A stretch of DNA of 64,000 nt from Bacteroidota bacterium (GTDB taxonomy: Bacteria; Bacteroidota; Bacteroidia; NS11-12g; UBA955), in the NCBI GenBank assembly GCA_018333525.1, contig JAGXTF010000075.1, positions 19,763 through 83,762 on the forward strand. Reading direction: 5' to 3'. The first letter of the stretch is position 1. Every line of letters starts with the position of its first letter. This document shows, piece after piece, positions 9,071 to 18,700 of the stretch. The notes under the pieces were generated by a model, which saw nothing but the letters and a program-made list of their open reading frames with translations, searched no databases and was not told the origin of the DNA. A program made the position numbers and the translations under genes.

Positions 9071-11530
9071 ATGACAAGTAATTGTTTCATATGGTATAAA
9101 TTGCACAGTGTGAGGAAACTGCTGGTTACAGGCTTTTCATTACTGTGCTTTCCTTTGTTGGCACAGGTGCTGCAACCTCTTGGTAAAGGTTTACCCTCGA
9201 AGGTTGTGGCATCCTTTGCCGCTGGTAATGAGTACCTTGCATTGTTTCATGATTCATCCACCATCCCTGCACAACACACTGTTGCCAGATGGAATGGTGC
9301 TTACTGGAGCTATTTTCCCGGATTAAAAACTCCCGGAATTATCACCGGAACCAATGGTGAAAAATACCATTTTAATTCGGTGGTTTTATATAAAGATACC
9401 ATGTATGTAGGGGCTTATATCGAGTCACCCTCCGATGTTTTGGCCAATGTTGACCATCTGTACAAATGGGATGGAAAAGCCTGGGTAGTAATGACGAATA
9501 CCATCAGTTCCAAAAATTATGGTATCAAAGCCATGACGGTTTTTGATGGCAAAATGATTGTTGCCGGTAAATTTCAAAACATGCTTGGAATGGGTGTGGT
9601 AGATAATATCGCAGCATACAATGGAAATTCATGGAGTTTTTTAGGGGATAGTATAACAAAACAAGGAACCGACGGAGAAATCAATGCTTTGGTTGTAGAA
9701 GGAGACCGTTTGTATATCGGTGGTAATTTTCAAAAATTCGCAGGCTCTGTTACTGGAAATTTGGCATATTATACAGCAACCAATCCAACCTGGGGTGGCA
9801 TTGGAAGTCCTTTCAGCAGGCCGGTTGACGGGCTTGCAAGTTACAACGGAACATTAGCAGCTATTTCTTTGGGTAATATTACAGACCCTGCAGAAATTAG
9901 AATATTTAAAAACTATTCATGGTCAAGCGCCATAGATTTTTCGGAATACAGCCTGAGTGAACCACTCACCATTGCCGGTACAAATTCCTACTTGCTGATT
10001 GGCGGAAATTTTGTAAAAAATGGTGGAGGTGCCAATTTATTGCGCTATGAAAACGATACATTATTTGCAACTGGAAATAAAATATCAGGTAACTTCACAT
10101 TGGGTCAACGGGGCTCCGAAGCATTTATCTGGGGCGAGTTTTCAGAGTCCAATACAGGTATTCGGTATATATCCAAAATAGAAGCTTATTCCGGTGATGT
10201 AACCGGTTATTTGTTTTACGACAAGGATCAGAATTGCACCATGGAATCCACAGATCCGGGATTAAAGAATATTCTGGTAAGGTTTGAAGGAAATTCAAAA
10301 ATATTTTTTGCAATGACCAATTCCGATGGGAAATTCGTTGCTACATTACCAGAAGGAATTTATTCTGTTTCTGCATTTCCCGGTTTGCACTGGATCAACA
10401 ATTGTCCAACCAATTACGCGGTTAAAGTGCGTAAAGGAAAATACAGCTGGCTGAGCCTTGGTCAATACATGGCTCCCAACACGCAAGACGTGGAATTGCA
10501 TTTGGGTGCAGCCACTTCTCCTACCATCAATGCCGGTGATAAAATCAAATATATTATTACCATAAAAAATACAGGTAATACCATATTGAATGGCACTACC
10601 ATTCATTATAACCACAATTCCAGACTGGTTAATTTTACCAGCAACCCTGCAGCAGATAATTATGATGCATCCAGATACGAAGCTACATTTACCGTATTGG
10701 ATTTAAAACCCGGAGAAACGCGCACCATTGAAGTATTTCTGAATTTGCCATCGGATGCAACAGCGGAAGAAAAATTTGATTGTAATTTGAAAGCAGGATC
10801 TTTATTTACCGCATCTGATGCGAATAAAGAAGATAATTTTGATACGCTTTCTTTAGGAGTAATGCAGGGTAAAAGTGGATCGGTTTTTAAAGAAGGAACT
10901 TCAGGAGATCTGGTGAATATATCTGTAACCAGATTGAAATATGAAGTGCATTTTTCCAATGTTTCCGGTGAAAAAGTACAACGTGTGGTGTTGATGGATA
11001 GTATTGACAAAACAGTACAACTTCGCTACATGCATGTAAGTACCATTTTCCCGCCAGCTTCCTGGGACATTGTAAATGATATTTTGGTGGTGCAATACGA
11101 CAATGCCAATTTATCTGCACAGGAATTAGATCCTTCCCAGAGCAATGGTTATGTTACTTATTATCTCGAATTATACAAACCTTTGCAGCATAATGACAAG
11201 GTGCACAATCGCGCCACATGCGATTTTGACAGCAAATGGTTTGGCACTTCAAATACAGTAGTTGTAACGATGGTAGATCCGAATCTGGGAGTGAAAATGT
11301 TAAAACCGGGGGAATTAAAAGTATATCCCAATCCATCTTTTGGAACCATACATATTGAATTTTTGAAGAATTACACCGGTGAAATAGTGATGACAGATAA
11401 TGCCGGAAAAGTGGTAAAACATTGGCATTCCAATAGCAATGAAATTGCGTTGAGTACCGATGGAATTGAAGCCGGAATTTATATGCTTCGCACTACTGTC
11501 GGTGCAGCAATGGTTACTATTTCCAAATAA
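9071..11530 (+). CDS. T9SS type A sorting-domain secreted protein
   Basis: 819 residues. Signal peptide about 1-32 (the Lys/Arg region is followed by LLVTGFSLLCFPLLA). Residues 33-370 are repeated GG.F/YNG.W-type units resembling a beta-propeller. Residues 374-450 are an SdrD-B/Cna-B-like fold. From about 487 comes a DUF11-type repeat (IKNTGNT). The C-terminus (about 749-819) opens with KVYPNPS and is a type A T9SS sorting domain that is cleaved during secretion to the surface. It is translationally close (3 bases) to the barrel gene and likely co-transcribed with the sigma factor. Function unknown; likely adhesive or surface-exposed. Confidence 0.85.
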   Translation: MTSNCFIWYKLHSVRKLLVTGFSLLCFPLLAQVLQPLGKGLPSKVVASFAAGNEYLALFHDSSTIPAQHTVARWNGAYWSYFPGLKTPGIITGTNGEKYHFNSVVLYKDTMYVGAYIESPSDVLANVDHLYKWDGKAWVVMTNTISSKNYGIKAMTVFDGKMIVAGKFQNMLGMGVVDNIAAYNGNSWSFLGDSITKQGTDGEINALVVEGDRLYIGGNFQKFAGSVTGNLAYYTATNPTWGGIGSPFSRPVDGLASYNGTLAAISLGNITDPAEIRIFKNYSWSSAIDFSEYSLSEPLTIAGTNSYLLIGGNFVKNGGGANLLRYENDTLFATGNKISGNFTLGQRGSEAFIWGEFSESNTGIRYISKIEAYSGDVTGYLFYDKDQNCTMESTDPGLKNILVRFEGNSKIFFAMTNSDGKFVATLPEGIYSVSAFPGLHWINNCPTNYAVKVRKGKYSWLSLGQYMAPNTQDVELHLGAATSPTINAGDKIKYIITIKNTGNTILNGTTIHYNHNSRLVNFTSNPAADNYDASRYEATFTVLDLKPGETRTIEVFLNLPSDATAEEKFDCNLKAGSLFTASDANKEDNFDTLSLGVMQGKSGSVFKEGTSGDLVNISVTRLKYEVHFSNVSGEKVQRVVLMDSIDKTVQLRYMHVSTIFPPASWDIVNDILVVQYDNANLSAQELDPSQSNGYVTYYLELYKPLQHNDKVHNRATCDFDSKWFGTSNTVVVTMVDPNLGVKMLKPGELKVYPNPSFGTIHIEFLKNYTGEIVMTDNAGKVVKHWHSNSNEIALSTDGIEAGIYMLRTTVGAAMVTISK

Positions 11531-11541
11531 TTTAGTTTGAT

Positions 11542-12141
11542 TTAATGCATCAATCCGGGTAAAACCTTTTTGGTTAATTCCTGATTGTAATGAACGAATT
11601 TTTCAAGTCCAATATCATATTCGGTATTCCCAACGCTGTTACCTGCCGGATCCAAAGCCTTTTGCGTAAACTGGCTTTCAAACATTTTTGCAGAAACCAC
11701 ACTGGATAAATCCATGGCGCTTACCAGTTTGTTCAATACGTAACTTAATTGAACGGAGGGAATTCGTCCCCCACGCCCTGAACTGGTTCCGCAGGTTGCG
11801 AATATTTTTTTCCCCCAACATTCTGCAAAATCTTTATTCCCAAACTGGTTGATGAGATTAATGATTTCCGCACTGGGAAACCAATTGTATTCTGGAGAAA
11901 TAACAAATATCAAATCGGAATTGGCCATTGCATCATACACCGATTTTTGAAAAACAGAGAATTGATCTTTATGCAGGTTTTGCCCGTTGTGAAATGGAAT
12001 ATCGTATTGAGTAAAATCAGGCAGGAATATATCGGATTCATGTGCTCCGGATTCCAGCAAAATACGTTTTATAGCGAGACCGACTTTAGTCGTATTGGAG
12101 TTTTTACGTGAACTACCACACAGGATTGCATACATCTTCAA
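11542..12141 (-). CDS. NAD(P)H-dependent FMN reductase-like flavoprotein
   Basis: 199 residues with a flavodoxin-like fold. The N-terminal phosphate-binding loop is GSSRKNSNT (9-17), and the flavin loop is SPEYNWFPSAEI. This matches the NADPH-dependent FMN/azo-reductase family, soluble enzymes that reduce FMN or quinones. Its start overlaps the meaB stop by 4 bp (ATGA at 12138-12141), indicating translational coupling. It converges with the T9SS gene, leaving an 11-base gap. The physiological substrate is not determined. Confidence 0.82.
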   Translation of the reverse strand: MKMYAILCGSSRKNSNTTKVGLAIKRILLESGAHESDIFLPDFTQYDIPFHNGQNLHKDQFSVFQKSVYDAMANSDLIFVISPEYNWFPSAEIINLINQFGNKDFAECWGKKIFATCGTSSGRGGRIPSVQLSYVLNKLVSAMDLSSVVSAKMFESQFTQKALDPAGNSVGNTEYDIGLEKFVHYNQELTKKVLPGLMH

Positions 12142-13037
12142 TAAAATTGTTTACTGTAGAGATACAAATTAAATCCGGGTTTGTTCATTTTGTCTTTAAG
12201 ATCCAATGCAATTTTATGCAGATCGAATTCCTTCATCTTATGACGGGCAACCAGCATCTCTATTTTCTCTGCAAGCAATAAATATTTTCGTTCATCCGTA
12301 TGCATGGATGCCGCATGTTCTGCAATGGCCAGAGATAACAATTCTATTCCTGTGTTTTCGGTTGCCACAGTAGAAATAACCGGGATTTTCCAATGGCCAC
12401 TTTTGGAGTGCACCATGTCGCGAAGAAACTGTGCGAATTTTTCCGCACCATCCCGATCACTTTTATTCACTACAAAAATGTCTGCAATTTCCATGACACC
12501 GCTTTTTAGAACCTGTACTTCATCGCCACCTTCCGGCACAGTTACTACTACCGTTGTATCTGCAATTCCTGCAATTTCTACTTCGCTTTGTCCAACACCA
12601 ACTGTTTCTATAACAATATTATCAAATCCTGAATTTTTAAAAATGTCAGTAATTTCAATTATGGACGCGGAAAGTCCGCCCAAACTACCTCTGGTGCTCA
12701 GGCTGCGAATGAAAACATTGGGATGGGTGAATAATCCGGCCATGCGTAACCGGTCTCCCAAAAGGCTTCCAAAATTGAATGGAGATGCAGGATCTACTGC
12801 AATTACTGCCACTTTTCTTCCCGTTGATGCCCAAAGTGTAACCAGGTTATTTACCAGACTGCTTTTGCCGGCACCCGGAGGTCCGGTAAATCCAACTACC
12901 GGAATCCTTCGCGAGGAATCCAAAGACTCCAGAATTTCCTGATAACCTTTGCTGTGATTTTCAACCAAACTTATTGCTCTGGCAATGGTTTTGGGATCTC
13001 CTGCATGCAATAGATTCAGAAATTCTTTCACTGGCAC
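12138..13037 (-). CDS. meaB: methylmalonyl-CoA mutase-associated GTPase MeaB
   Basis: 299 residues, G3E-type P-loop GTPase. Walker A is GPPGAGKS (52-59), the switch II region carries ETVGVGQ (144-150), and the guanine-specificity motif is NKSD (191-194). MeaB/ArgK proteins guard and reload adenosylcobalamin in methylmalonyl-CoA mutase. No mutase gene is in the window, so it must lie elsewhere. A -7-like box, TATCTTCG (13042-13049), sits 4 bases before the ATG. The FMN reductase is cotranscribed downstream. Confidence 0.93.
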   Translation of the reverse strand: MPVKEFLNLLHAGDPKTIARAISLVENHSKGYQEILESLDSSRRIPVVGFTGPPGAGKSSLVNNLVTLWASTGRKVAVIAVDPASPFNFGSLLGDRLRMAGLFTHPNVFIRSLSTRGSLGGLSASIIEITDIFKNSGFDNIVIETVGVGQSEVEIAGIADTTVVVTVPEGGDEVQVLKSGVMEIADIFVVNKSDRDGAEKFAQFLRDMVHSKSGHWKIPVISTVATENTGIELLSLAIAEHAASMHTDERKYLLLAEKIEMLVARHKMKEFDLHKIALDLKDKMNKPGFNLYLYSKQFY

Positions 13038-13041
13038 CTTG

Positions 13042-13049
13042 CGAAGATA
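13042..13049 (-). promoter_or_regulatory. variant -7 box (TAnnTTCG) of meaB
   Basis: TATCTTCG on the minus strand ends 4 bases before ATG 13037; one mismatch to TAnnTTTG. The same octamer occurs before yjdM at 30294. The rest of the 13050-13328 divergent spacer shows no gene or clear structure. Confidence 0.35.
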
Positions 13050-13328
13050 GGGAAGAGATAATTCAATTTTTCGGTGTTCATTTGGATTCTAAATTTAGTA
13101 TAAACCCATTTTTATCCTTCAAAACAATAGTGAAAAATGCAAAATATGAATGTGAAATTTGCATCCGATGGAAAATTTCGCAGAGATAAATTCTTTCGTC
13201 AACAATTTGCACATTTCGCAAAATTCTTAAATTTGAATTGGGTAAACCTCAAAAACCTTAGCTGAATTCACTTGATTTTTGTTTGCGATACATGACCCGG
13301 TTGGGAATTGTATTTTAAATAAAGAAAA

Positions 13329-14540
13329 ATGATTCAATTAATTGCTGTATTTATTCCTGTTTTTTTACTCGCTGTCGCGATCGAATGGTATTTTTCCAAT
13401 AAACGCGGAGACAATCGCTATACCACGGGAAACACTTTGATGAACATAGCCATTGGTGCAGTGGATCAGGTGGGTGGAATTGCCTACATGTTTTTGTTGT
13501 ATCTGGTAATGGATTATGTTTATGACCACTTTAGATTTTTTACCCAGAATGATTCCTGGTACCAATGGATAATCGGATATATAGCGATCGATTTTCTTTC
13601 TTATTGGTACCATCGGTTTTCACACAGGGTAAACATTCTTTGGGCGGGACATATTACCCATCATTCCTCCGAATTGTACAATCTTTCCAATTCCTTTCGT
13701 ACCAGTTTATTTCAGGGATTTAACAGAATTGTGTTTTGGGCTTTTTTACCGTTGTTCGGTTTTGATCCCATAATCATGATCGTTATTTTTAAAATTTCCG
13801 GTGTGTATGAATTTTTTCTACATACGGAATACATTCCCAAACTTGGATTTCTGGAAAAGATATTTATTACACCGTCAGCACACCGCGTACATCATGGAAA
13901 AAATGATATATATATAGACAAAAATTACGGTTCAAATCTGGTGATTTGGGATAAAATATTTGGCACGTATCAGGAGGAAACTGAAAAAGTAATTTATGGA
14001 GTGAAGGCAACTTACATAGATCAGGATCCTTTAAACGCCATAGGGTTTCATTACTTCTATCTGCTCCGCGCAATAAAAGGTACGCAAAATTTCAGGGATA
14101 AAATCAAGTTTATTTTCATGCCTCCGGAATGGAGATCAGTTTCTGAGGATACTATAATCGAAACGAAAAAAGCAGGCTTTGTTGAATTGAATATCAAATG
14201 GAAAAAATATACCAATTTTCAGTTTATTTTTGGATGTATCGGATTTGTTCTGACTTTAGCATTTCAGTATTATTTATCTGCATGGGATCTCGCACTTTGC
14301 TTTGGAGTATTTCTGTTTTCAATTATAGAATCAGCGAAAATCCGCAATGGCTCAGAAGAAATAGCCAATGATAAAAACTATATTTTGCGATATTGGATTG
14401 TTTTTCTTCCTGTTTTATTTTCGGTTATATTTTATAAAGAAAGTTTTCTGATGCCCTTGTTGTGGTACCAATTGATTGTTTTGGTTTATACCGCAGTAAT
14501 TTCAGCGCGGGTTAGATCGAATGAGATAAAGTGGAGGTGA
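13329..14540 (+). CDS. sterol desaturase / fatty acid hydroxylase family protein
   Basis: 403 residues, polytopic. The histidine motifs of the di-iron hydroxylase superfamily are HRFSH (95-99), HITHH (108-112) and HRVHH (185-189). An additional C-terminal membrane region (about 295-395) has four or so helices. This two-part layout resembles the alkylglycerol-monooxygenase-like branch of the family. It probably hydroxylates or desaturates a membrane lipid; the substrate is not deducible. The start is ATG 13329. It is convergent with tsaD, and the spacer contains GCGCTTCC palindromes. Confidence 0.85.
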   Translation: MIQLIAVFIPVFLLAVAIEWYFSNKRGDNRYTTGNTLMNIAIGAVDQVGGIAYMFLLYLVMDYVYDHFRFFTQNDSWYQWIIGYIAIDFLSYWYHRFSHRVNILWAGHITHHSSELYNLSNSFRTSLFQGFNRIVFWAFLPLFGFDPIIMIVIFKISGVYEFFLHTEYIPKLGFLEKIFITPSAHRVHHGKNDIYIDKNYGSNLVIWDKIFGTYQEETEKVIYGVKATYIDQDPLNAIGFHYFYLLRAIKGTQNFRDKIKFIFMPPEWRSVSEDTIIETKKAGFVELNIKWKKYTNFQFIFGCIGFVLTLAFQYYLSAWDLALCFGVFLFSIIESAKIRNGSEEIANDKNYILRYWIVFLPVLFSVIFYKESFLMPLLWYQLIVLVYTAVISARVRSNEIKWR

Positions 14541-14608
14541 GGAAAATGGCTTCCGGCCTCTGGATTTAGGCTGCTTGCTCGAGATGTCGTTGATTTGGGG
14601 CGTTGTCG

Positions 14609-14687
14609 GCGCTTCCTGCAGGAAGCGCATTTCATTGTCAGAAGCTGCCACATTCATAGTAAGCACGCGTTGCATGCGCTTCCTGCA
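14609..14687. repeat. perfect palindrome plus direct half-repeat
   Basis: A 20-bp perfect palindrome, GCGCTTCCTG followed by CAGGAAGCGC (14609-14628). The 12-mer GCGCTTCCTGCA recurs at 14676-14687. Both lie in the convergent spacer between the sterol-desaturase gene and tsaD, where they could serve as a bidirectional transcription stop or be a mini repeat. Confidence 0.6.
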
Positions 14688-14714
14688 AAAAGCTTATGGC
14701 AAAAAATGATTGAA

Positions 14715-15722
14715 TTATTTTCCCATTCTGACAAAGGGCAAGGCTCCCAGATCCGTTGTATGTCCCGATTCCAACAGGTAATGGCCTGCTGCGGCAATCA
14801 TTGCTGCATTGTCTGTACAATATTCAAAGGCGGGAATTAACGCAGGAATTCCGGTTACTTTGGAAATATTCAAAAAGTCTTTTCTGAGTTGAGAATTTGC
14901 GCTTACACCACCGGCCAACGCAATATTTCCGGGTTGAAATTTGTGAATGGCCATGCGTGTTTTTTTCAATAAGTAATCTACAATACTGTGCTGGTAAGAT
15001 GCACAAATGTGATACAATTCCATTTCAACAAAATCCGGATCTTTTATTTTTTCATCACGCAAAAAATAGAGCAAACTGGTTTTAATTCCGCTAAAACTAA
15101 AATGCAATTCCGGGACTTTTCCTTCCGGGAATTTGAATTTCAATGGGTCGCCTAATTTTGCATATTTATCAATTAATGGCCCGCCAGGATATGGCAGTCC
15201 CATCATTTTTGCACCTTTGTCAAATGCTTCCCCCGCGGCATCATCCATGGTACTGCCAACAATTTCCATTTCCATGTAGCTTTTCACCAAAAGCAACTGG
15301 GTATGTCCGCCACTTACGAGTAAACATAATATGGGGAAAACAGGATTCGGTGTTTCAATGTACAGCGCGGCAACATGCGCCTGTAAATGATTCACCCCAA
15401 TCAATGGTTTTCCGGTAGAAAGACTCAGTCCCTTGGCAAAATTGCCACCAACATGCAACGATCCTATCAAACCTGGCCCCTGGGTATAGGCTATAGCATC
15501 CACATCCTGAATTTTAAGGTTAGCCTGATTCAGTGCCTGATCCGTAACAGGAACAATATGACTCTGATGTGCCCTGCTGGCCAATTCCGGTACCACACCT
15601 CCATATTTTTCATGTACAGCCTGACCGGCAACTACGTTGGCAAGGATTTTGCCCTTATGCCAAATGGCTGCAGCGGTATCATCGCAACTGCTTTCAATGC
15701 CCAATATTGTGGAATAACGCAT
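14715..15722 (-). CDS. tsaD: tRNA N6-adenosine threonylcarbamoyltransferase TsaD
   Basis: 335 residues, the usual length. N-terminus GIESSCDDTAAAI, metal-binding histidines in NHLQAH (H112, H116), SGGHTQ motif, and C-terminal ALAGGVSANSQLR. With TsaB and TsaE it transfers the threonylcarbamoyl group to A37 of ANN-decoding tRNAs, forming t6A in the cytosol. It is divergent from the tamB-like gene with only 44 bases between starts. An essential housekeeping gene in most bacteria. Confidence 0.96.
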   Translation of the reverse strand: MRYSTILGIESSCDDTAAAIWHKGKILANVVAGQAVHEKYGGVVPELASRAHQSHIVPVTDQALNQANLKIQDVDAIAYTQGPGLIGSLHVGGNFAKGLSLSTGKPLIGVNHLQAHVAALYIETPNPVFPILCLLVSGGHTQLLLVKSYMEMEIVGSTMDDAAGEAFDKGAKMMGLPYPGGPLIDKYAKLGDPLKFKFPEGKVPELHFSFSGIKTSLLYFLRDEKIKDPDFVEMELYHICASYQHSIVDYLLKKTRMAIHKFQPGNIALAGGVSANSQLRKDFLNISKVTGIPALIPAFEYCTDNAAMIAAAGHYLLESGHTTDLGALPFVRMGK

Positions 15723-15753
15723 AGGAAGTTGATTTTGCCACCTGCATCCCGGC

Positions 15754-15761
15754 TAACTTTG
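15754..15761 (+). promoter_or_regulatory. TAnnTTTG -7 box of the tamB-like gene
   Basis: TAACTTTG ends 5 bases before the TTG start at 15767, which predicts a leaderless or nearly leaderless transcript and supports the TTG start. Confidence 0.5.
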
Positions 15762-15766
15762 AAGCT

Positions 15767-18700
15767 TTGAAAAAGCGGCGCACAAAATTACGCAAGTTTC
15801 TTATCAGAACCTTGCTCTTCCTGTTATTGCTTCTCGGGCTTACAGGTGTTTTGTCGCGCAGTAAAACCGTTCAGACTTATTTCGCCAAAAAAGTAGCTAC
15901 CTGGTTATCCAAAGAATTGGGTGTTAAAGTAAAGATTGGATCTGTGGAATTTGATTTTTTCAGAAATATCCATTTAGAAAATGTTTTTCTTGGTGATCGA
16001 AATAAAGATACTTTGATTTCAGCCAAATCCATCCATTTGGAAATTGTAAAATATGATGGAACAAATCGTTTGGTTTTATTTGATAATCTGCTGCTAAAAA
16101 ACACATACGTAAATATTGGATATCACAAAAATACCGAAGATAAAAATATTGATTTTTTATTGGATTATATCAATGGCCCCAAAAAGCCTAAAACAGGGCC
16201 GCCCAAGCTTTGGACCATCCGATTTGCACAAGCTGAATTGCGAAATTGCGAATTTCATTATTTTGATGACGAAAGAAAAACTACAGAAAAGGGACTGTTA
16301 GATCAGAACAATTTGCGCTTCCGTAAATTGAACGGAATACTAGAAGAATTAAATATAGTGGATGATTCGCTTCATTTTACCGCGAAAAACCTTCGGACGA
16401 ATGAGCGCAGCGGTATGAAAATTAAGCGAATGGATGCACATTGCAATATCCACTACAAAGGAATGGATTTTACGAAAATGGATGTGCAATTGGGATGCTC
16501 TCGTTTAAAAGGGGAATTACATTTCAAATATCCGGGATATAAATATCTGGATGAATTTGTGAGCAATACCCAATGGAAAGGTAGTTTCACAAATAGTAAA
16601 ATCTGTTTGGGAGATTTGTCCATTTTTACCGAAGACCTTAATGGTCATACTGAGAATTTTCAGGTAAATAAATTAAAGGTTATGGGAACTTTTGACCACA
16701 TCAAACTGTACCAGGCAGATTTAATTTATGGTAAAAAATCTCGAGTACAGGGTGAATTTTATATGGCAGGATTGCCGGATTGGAGAACCACTATTTGCGA
16801 CTTTGAAATAAAAAAACTGAACACGAACGCCAAAGATCTGGAAAGTCTTTTTATGGGTGCAAAAATGCCGGTTCAATTGCACGACGCTGGAGATATGCTA
16901 GCATCCGGAAAATTTAAAGGTAAATTTTTGAATTTTGAATGGAATGGTTCTTTGGAATCTGCATTGGGCAATGCCACTACCGATGTAGCCATGAACCTGG
17001 AATCGGGATTTGAGAATGCGGAATATTCAGGTAGAATTATGACAGATAATTTCGACCTGAGTAAGTTCAGTACCGATTTGGGAGTAACTGCCCTGGATAT
17101 TACGATGGACGGAAAAGGACTTACGGAAGCGAATTTTAAATCCTCCATGGATGCGAGGTTAACGCATTTTACTTTGTTCGGAAGAAACTTTAAAGACGGT
17201 ATTATCATGGGGGATTTAACGGCAAGTCATTTTGAAGGCAAGGCCGTTTTAAATGATTTGCGTGTGAATTCGGAATTTGAAGGTAAAATTGAATTCAACA
17301 GCGAGAATCCAAAATTTGATTTTCGTGCTTCGGCCAATGGTTTGGATTTGTACGAAATAGGACTGGATTCTGTACATACTCTGGTATGGGGGAAAGCAAG
17401 AGTGGATGCCAGCGGTATGTCACTCGATGAATTCGAAGGTCGTATTTCTTTGCAGGATGTAAATATTCACCGATTGGGAGAAGTATTTGATTATCGATAT
17501 CAAAATATTTCAAAAACAGGTAAAAAGGAATCGGTAATTATCCTGGATGGAAATTTGGTAAGCGGCAACATACGTGGAGACCTTTCCGTCAGTAACATCG
17601 ATGCCATAGTGGTAAATTCCATGGCAGAAATTTTCCCCGGCAGGCTGGTGGCCAGAAAGGATTATCACGGCAATGATGATTTTCAATTTGATATTACATT
17701 AAAAGAACCTGCTATTTTTTATAATTATTTGATGCCCGGGATGAAAACAAATGCAATAGTTTTCAAAGGAAACTATCAGTATTCCGAAAGGTCCGGACAT
17801 TTGGATGTAGAACCAATAGATTTACAATATGGGGATTACCTGATCAATAAAGTTGAATTTCATGCAGGGCTTTCCAAAGAAACAGGTCTTCATGTGGAAA
17901 CTGCGGCTGAATCCTTTGAAAATACCGGGGAAATTTTACTCCGGAATTTTGGAATATCAGGTGATGTTTTGCAGGGTTTGGCGGAGTATAATTTAAAATT
18001 ATCAGATAAAACCGGTAAGTATCTGGTAGATCTGGATGCCATCAGCAATATTCTAAAAGATAGTTTTACTGTGAGCTTTACAGCATCCGACATTAAGTTT
18101 GATAAGGAAGACTGGAAAATTGATCCGGAATCGAAGCTGGTTGTTTTGGATAATGCCATTTTGCGTGTGCCATATTTATATCTGGATGGAAAAGAACATT
18201 TTGTAGAAGCAAGAGGAACGATGAGCAAAAGTCAAAAAGATACACTCAATCTCGACCTTGGTAATTTTGGTTTTGACTTTATCCGGCCATTTATGAAAAA
18301 ATCCTTTTTGGATAGTTTGGAGGCCAAAATAAATGGCACAGTTCAAATCAGTGGAGTGTTTGGTAATCCAGGTTTTTCAGGGGGAATTTCCGGCAGGGAT
18401 ATTCGATTTTACAGCGTAAAATATGGGGATATGGATATTTCTATTAACAATATCATTGGAACAGACCGATTGAGTGTATCATCCAGATTTTTAAACGGCA
18501 TGTTAAAGGGCCTGGAATTGAGCGGTAATGTGAGATACATGCATGTTGCAGATCCTGACGCCATGAATTTGCTGGTCGAAATTCCCAATGGAACAGGAAT
18601 TCAATTTCTTCAACCATTCTTATCGGATGTTTTGAATTGGAAACGTGGAACAGTTGGTGGATTTGTGAATATTAACGGCAAGTTTAGTGCACCTGAAATT

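Noticed and set aside
12304..12942. 212-codon open frame opposite meaB
   Set aside because: Antisense shadow of a well-supported gene; composition Ser/Thr/Pro-rich and no recognisable motif.
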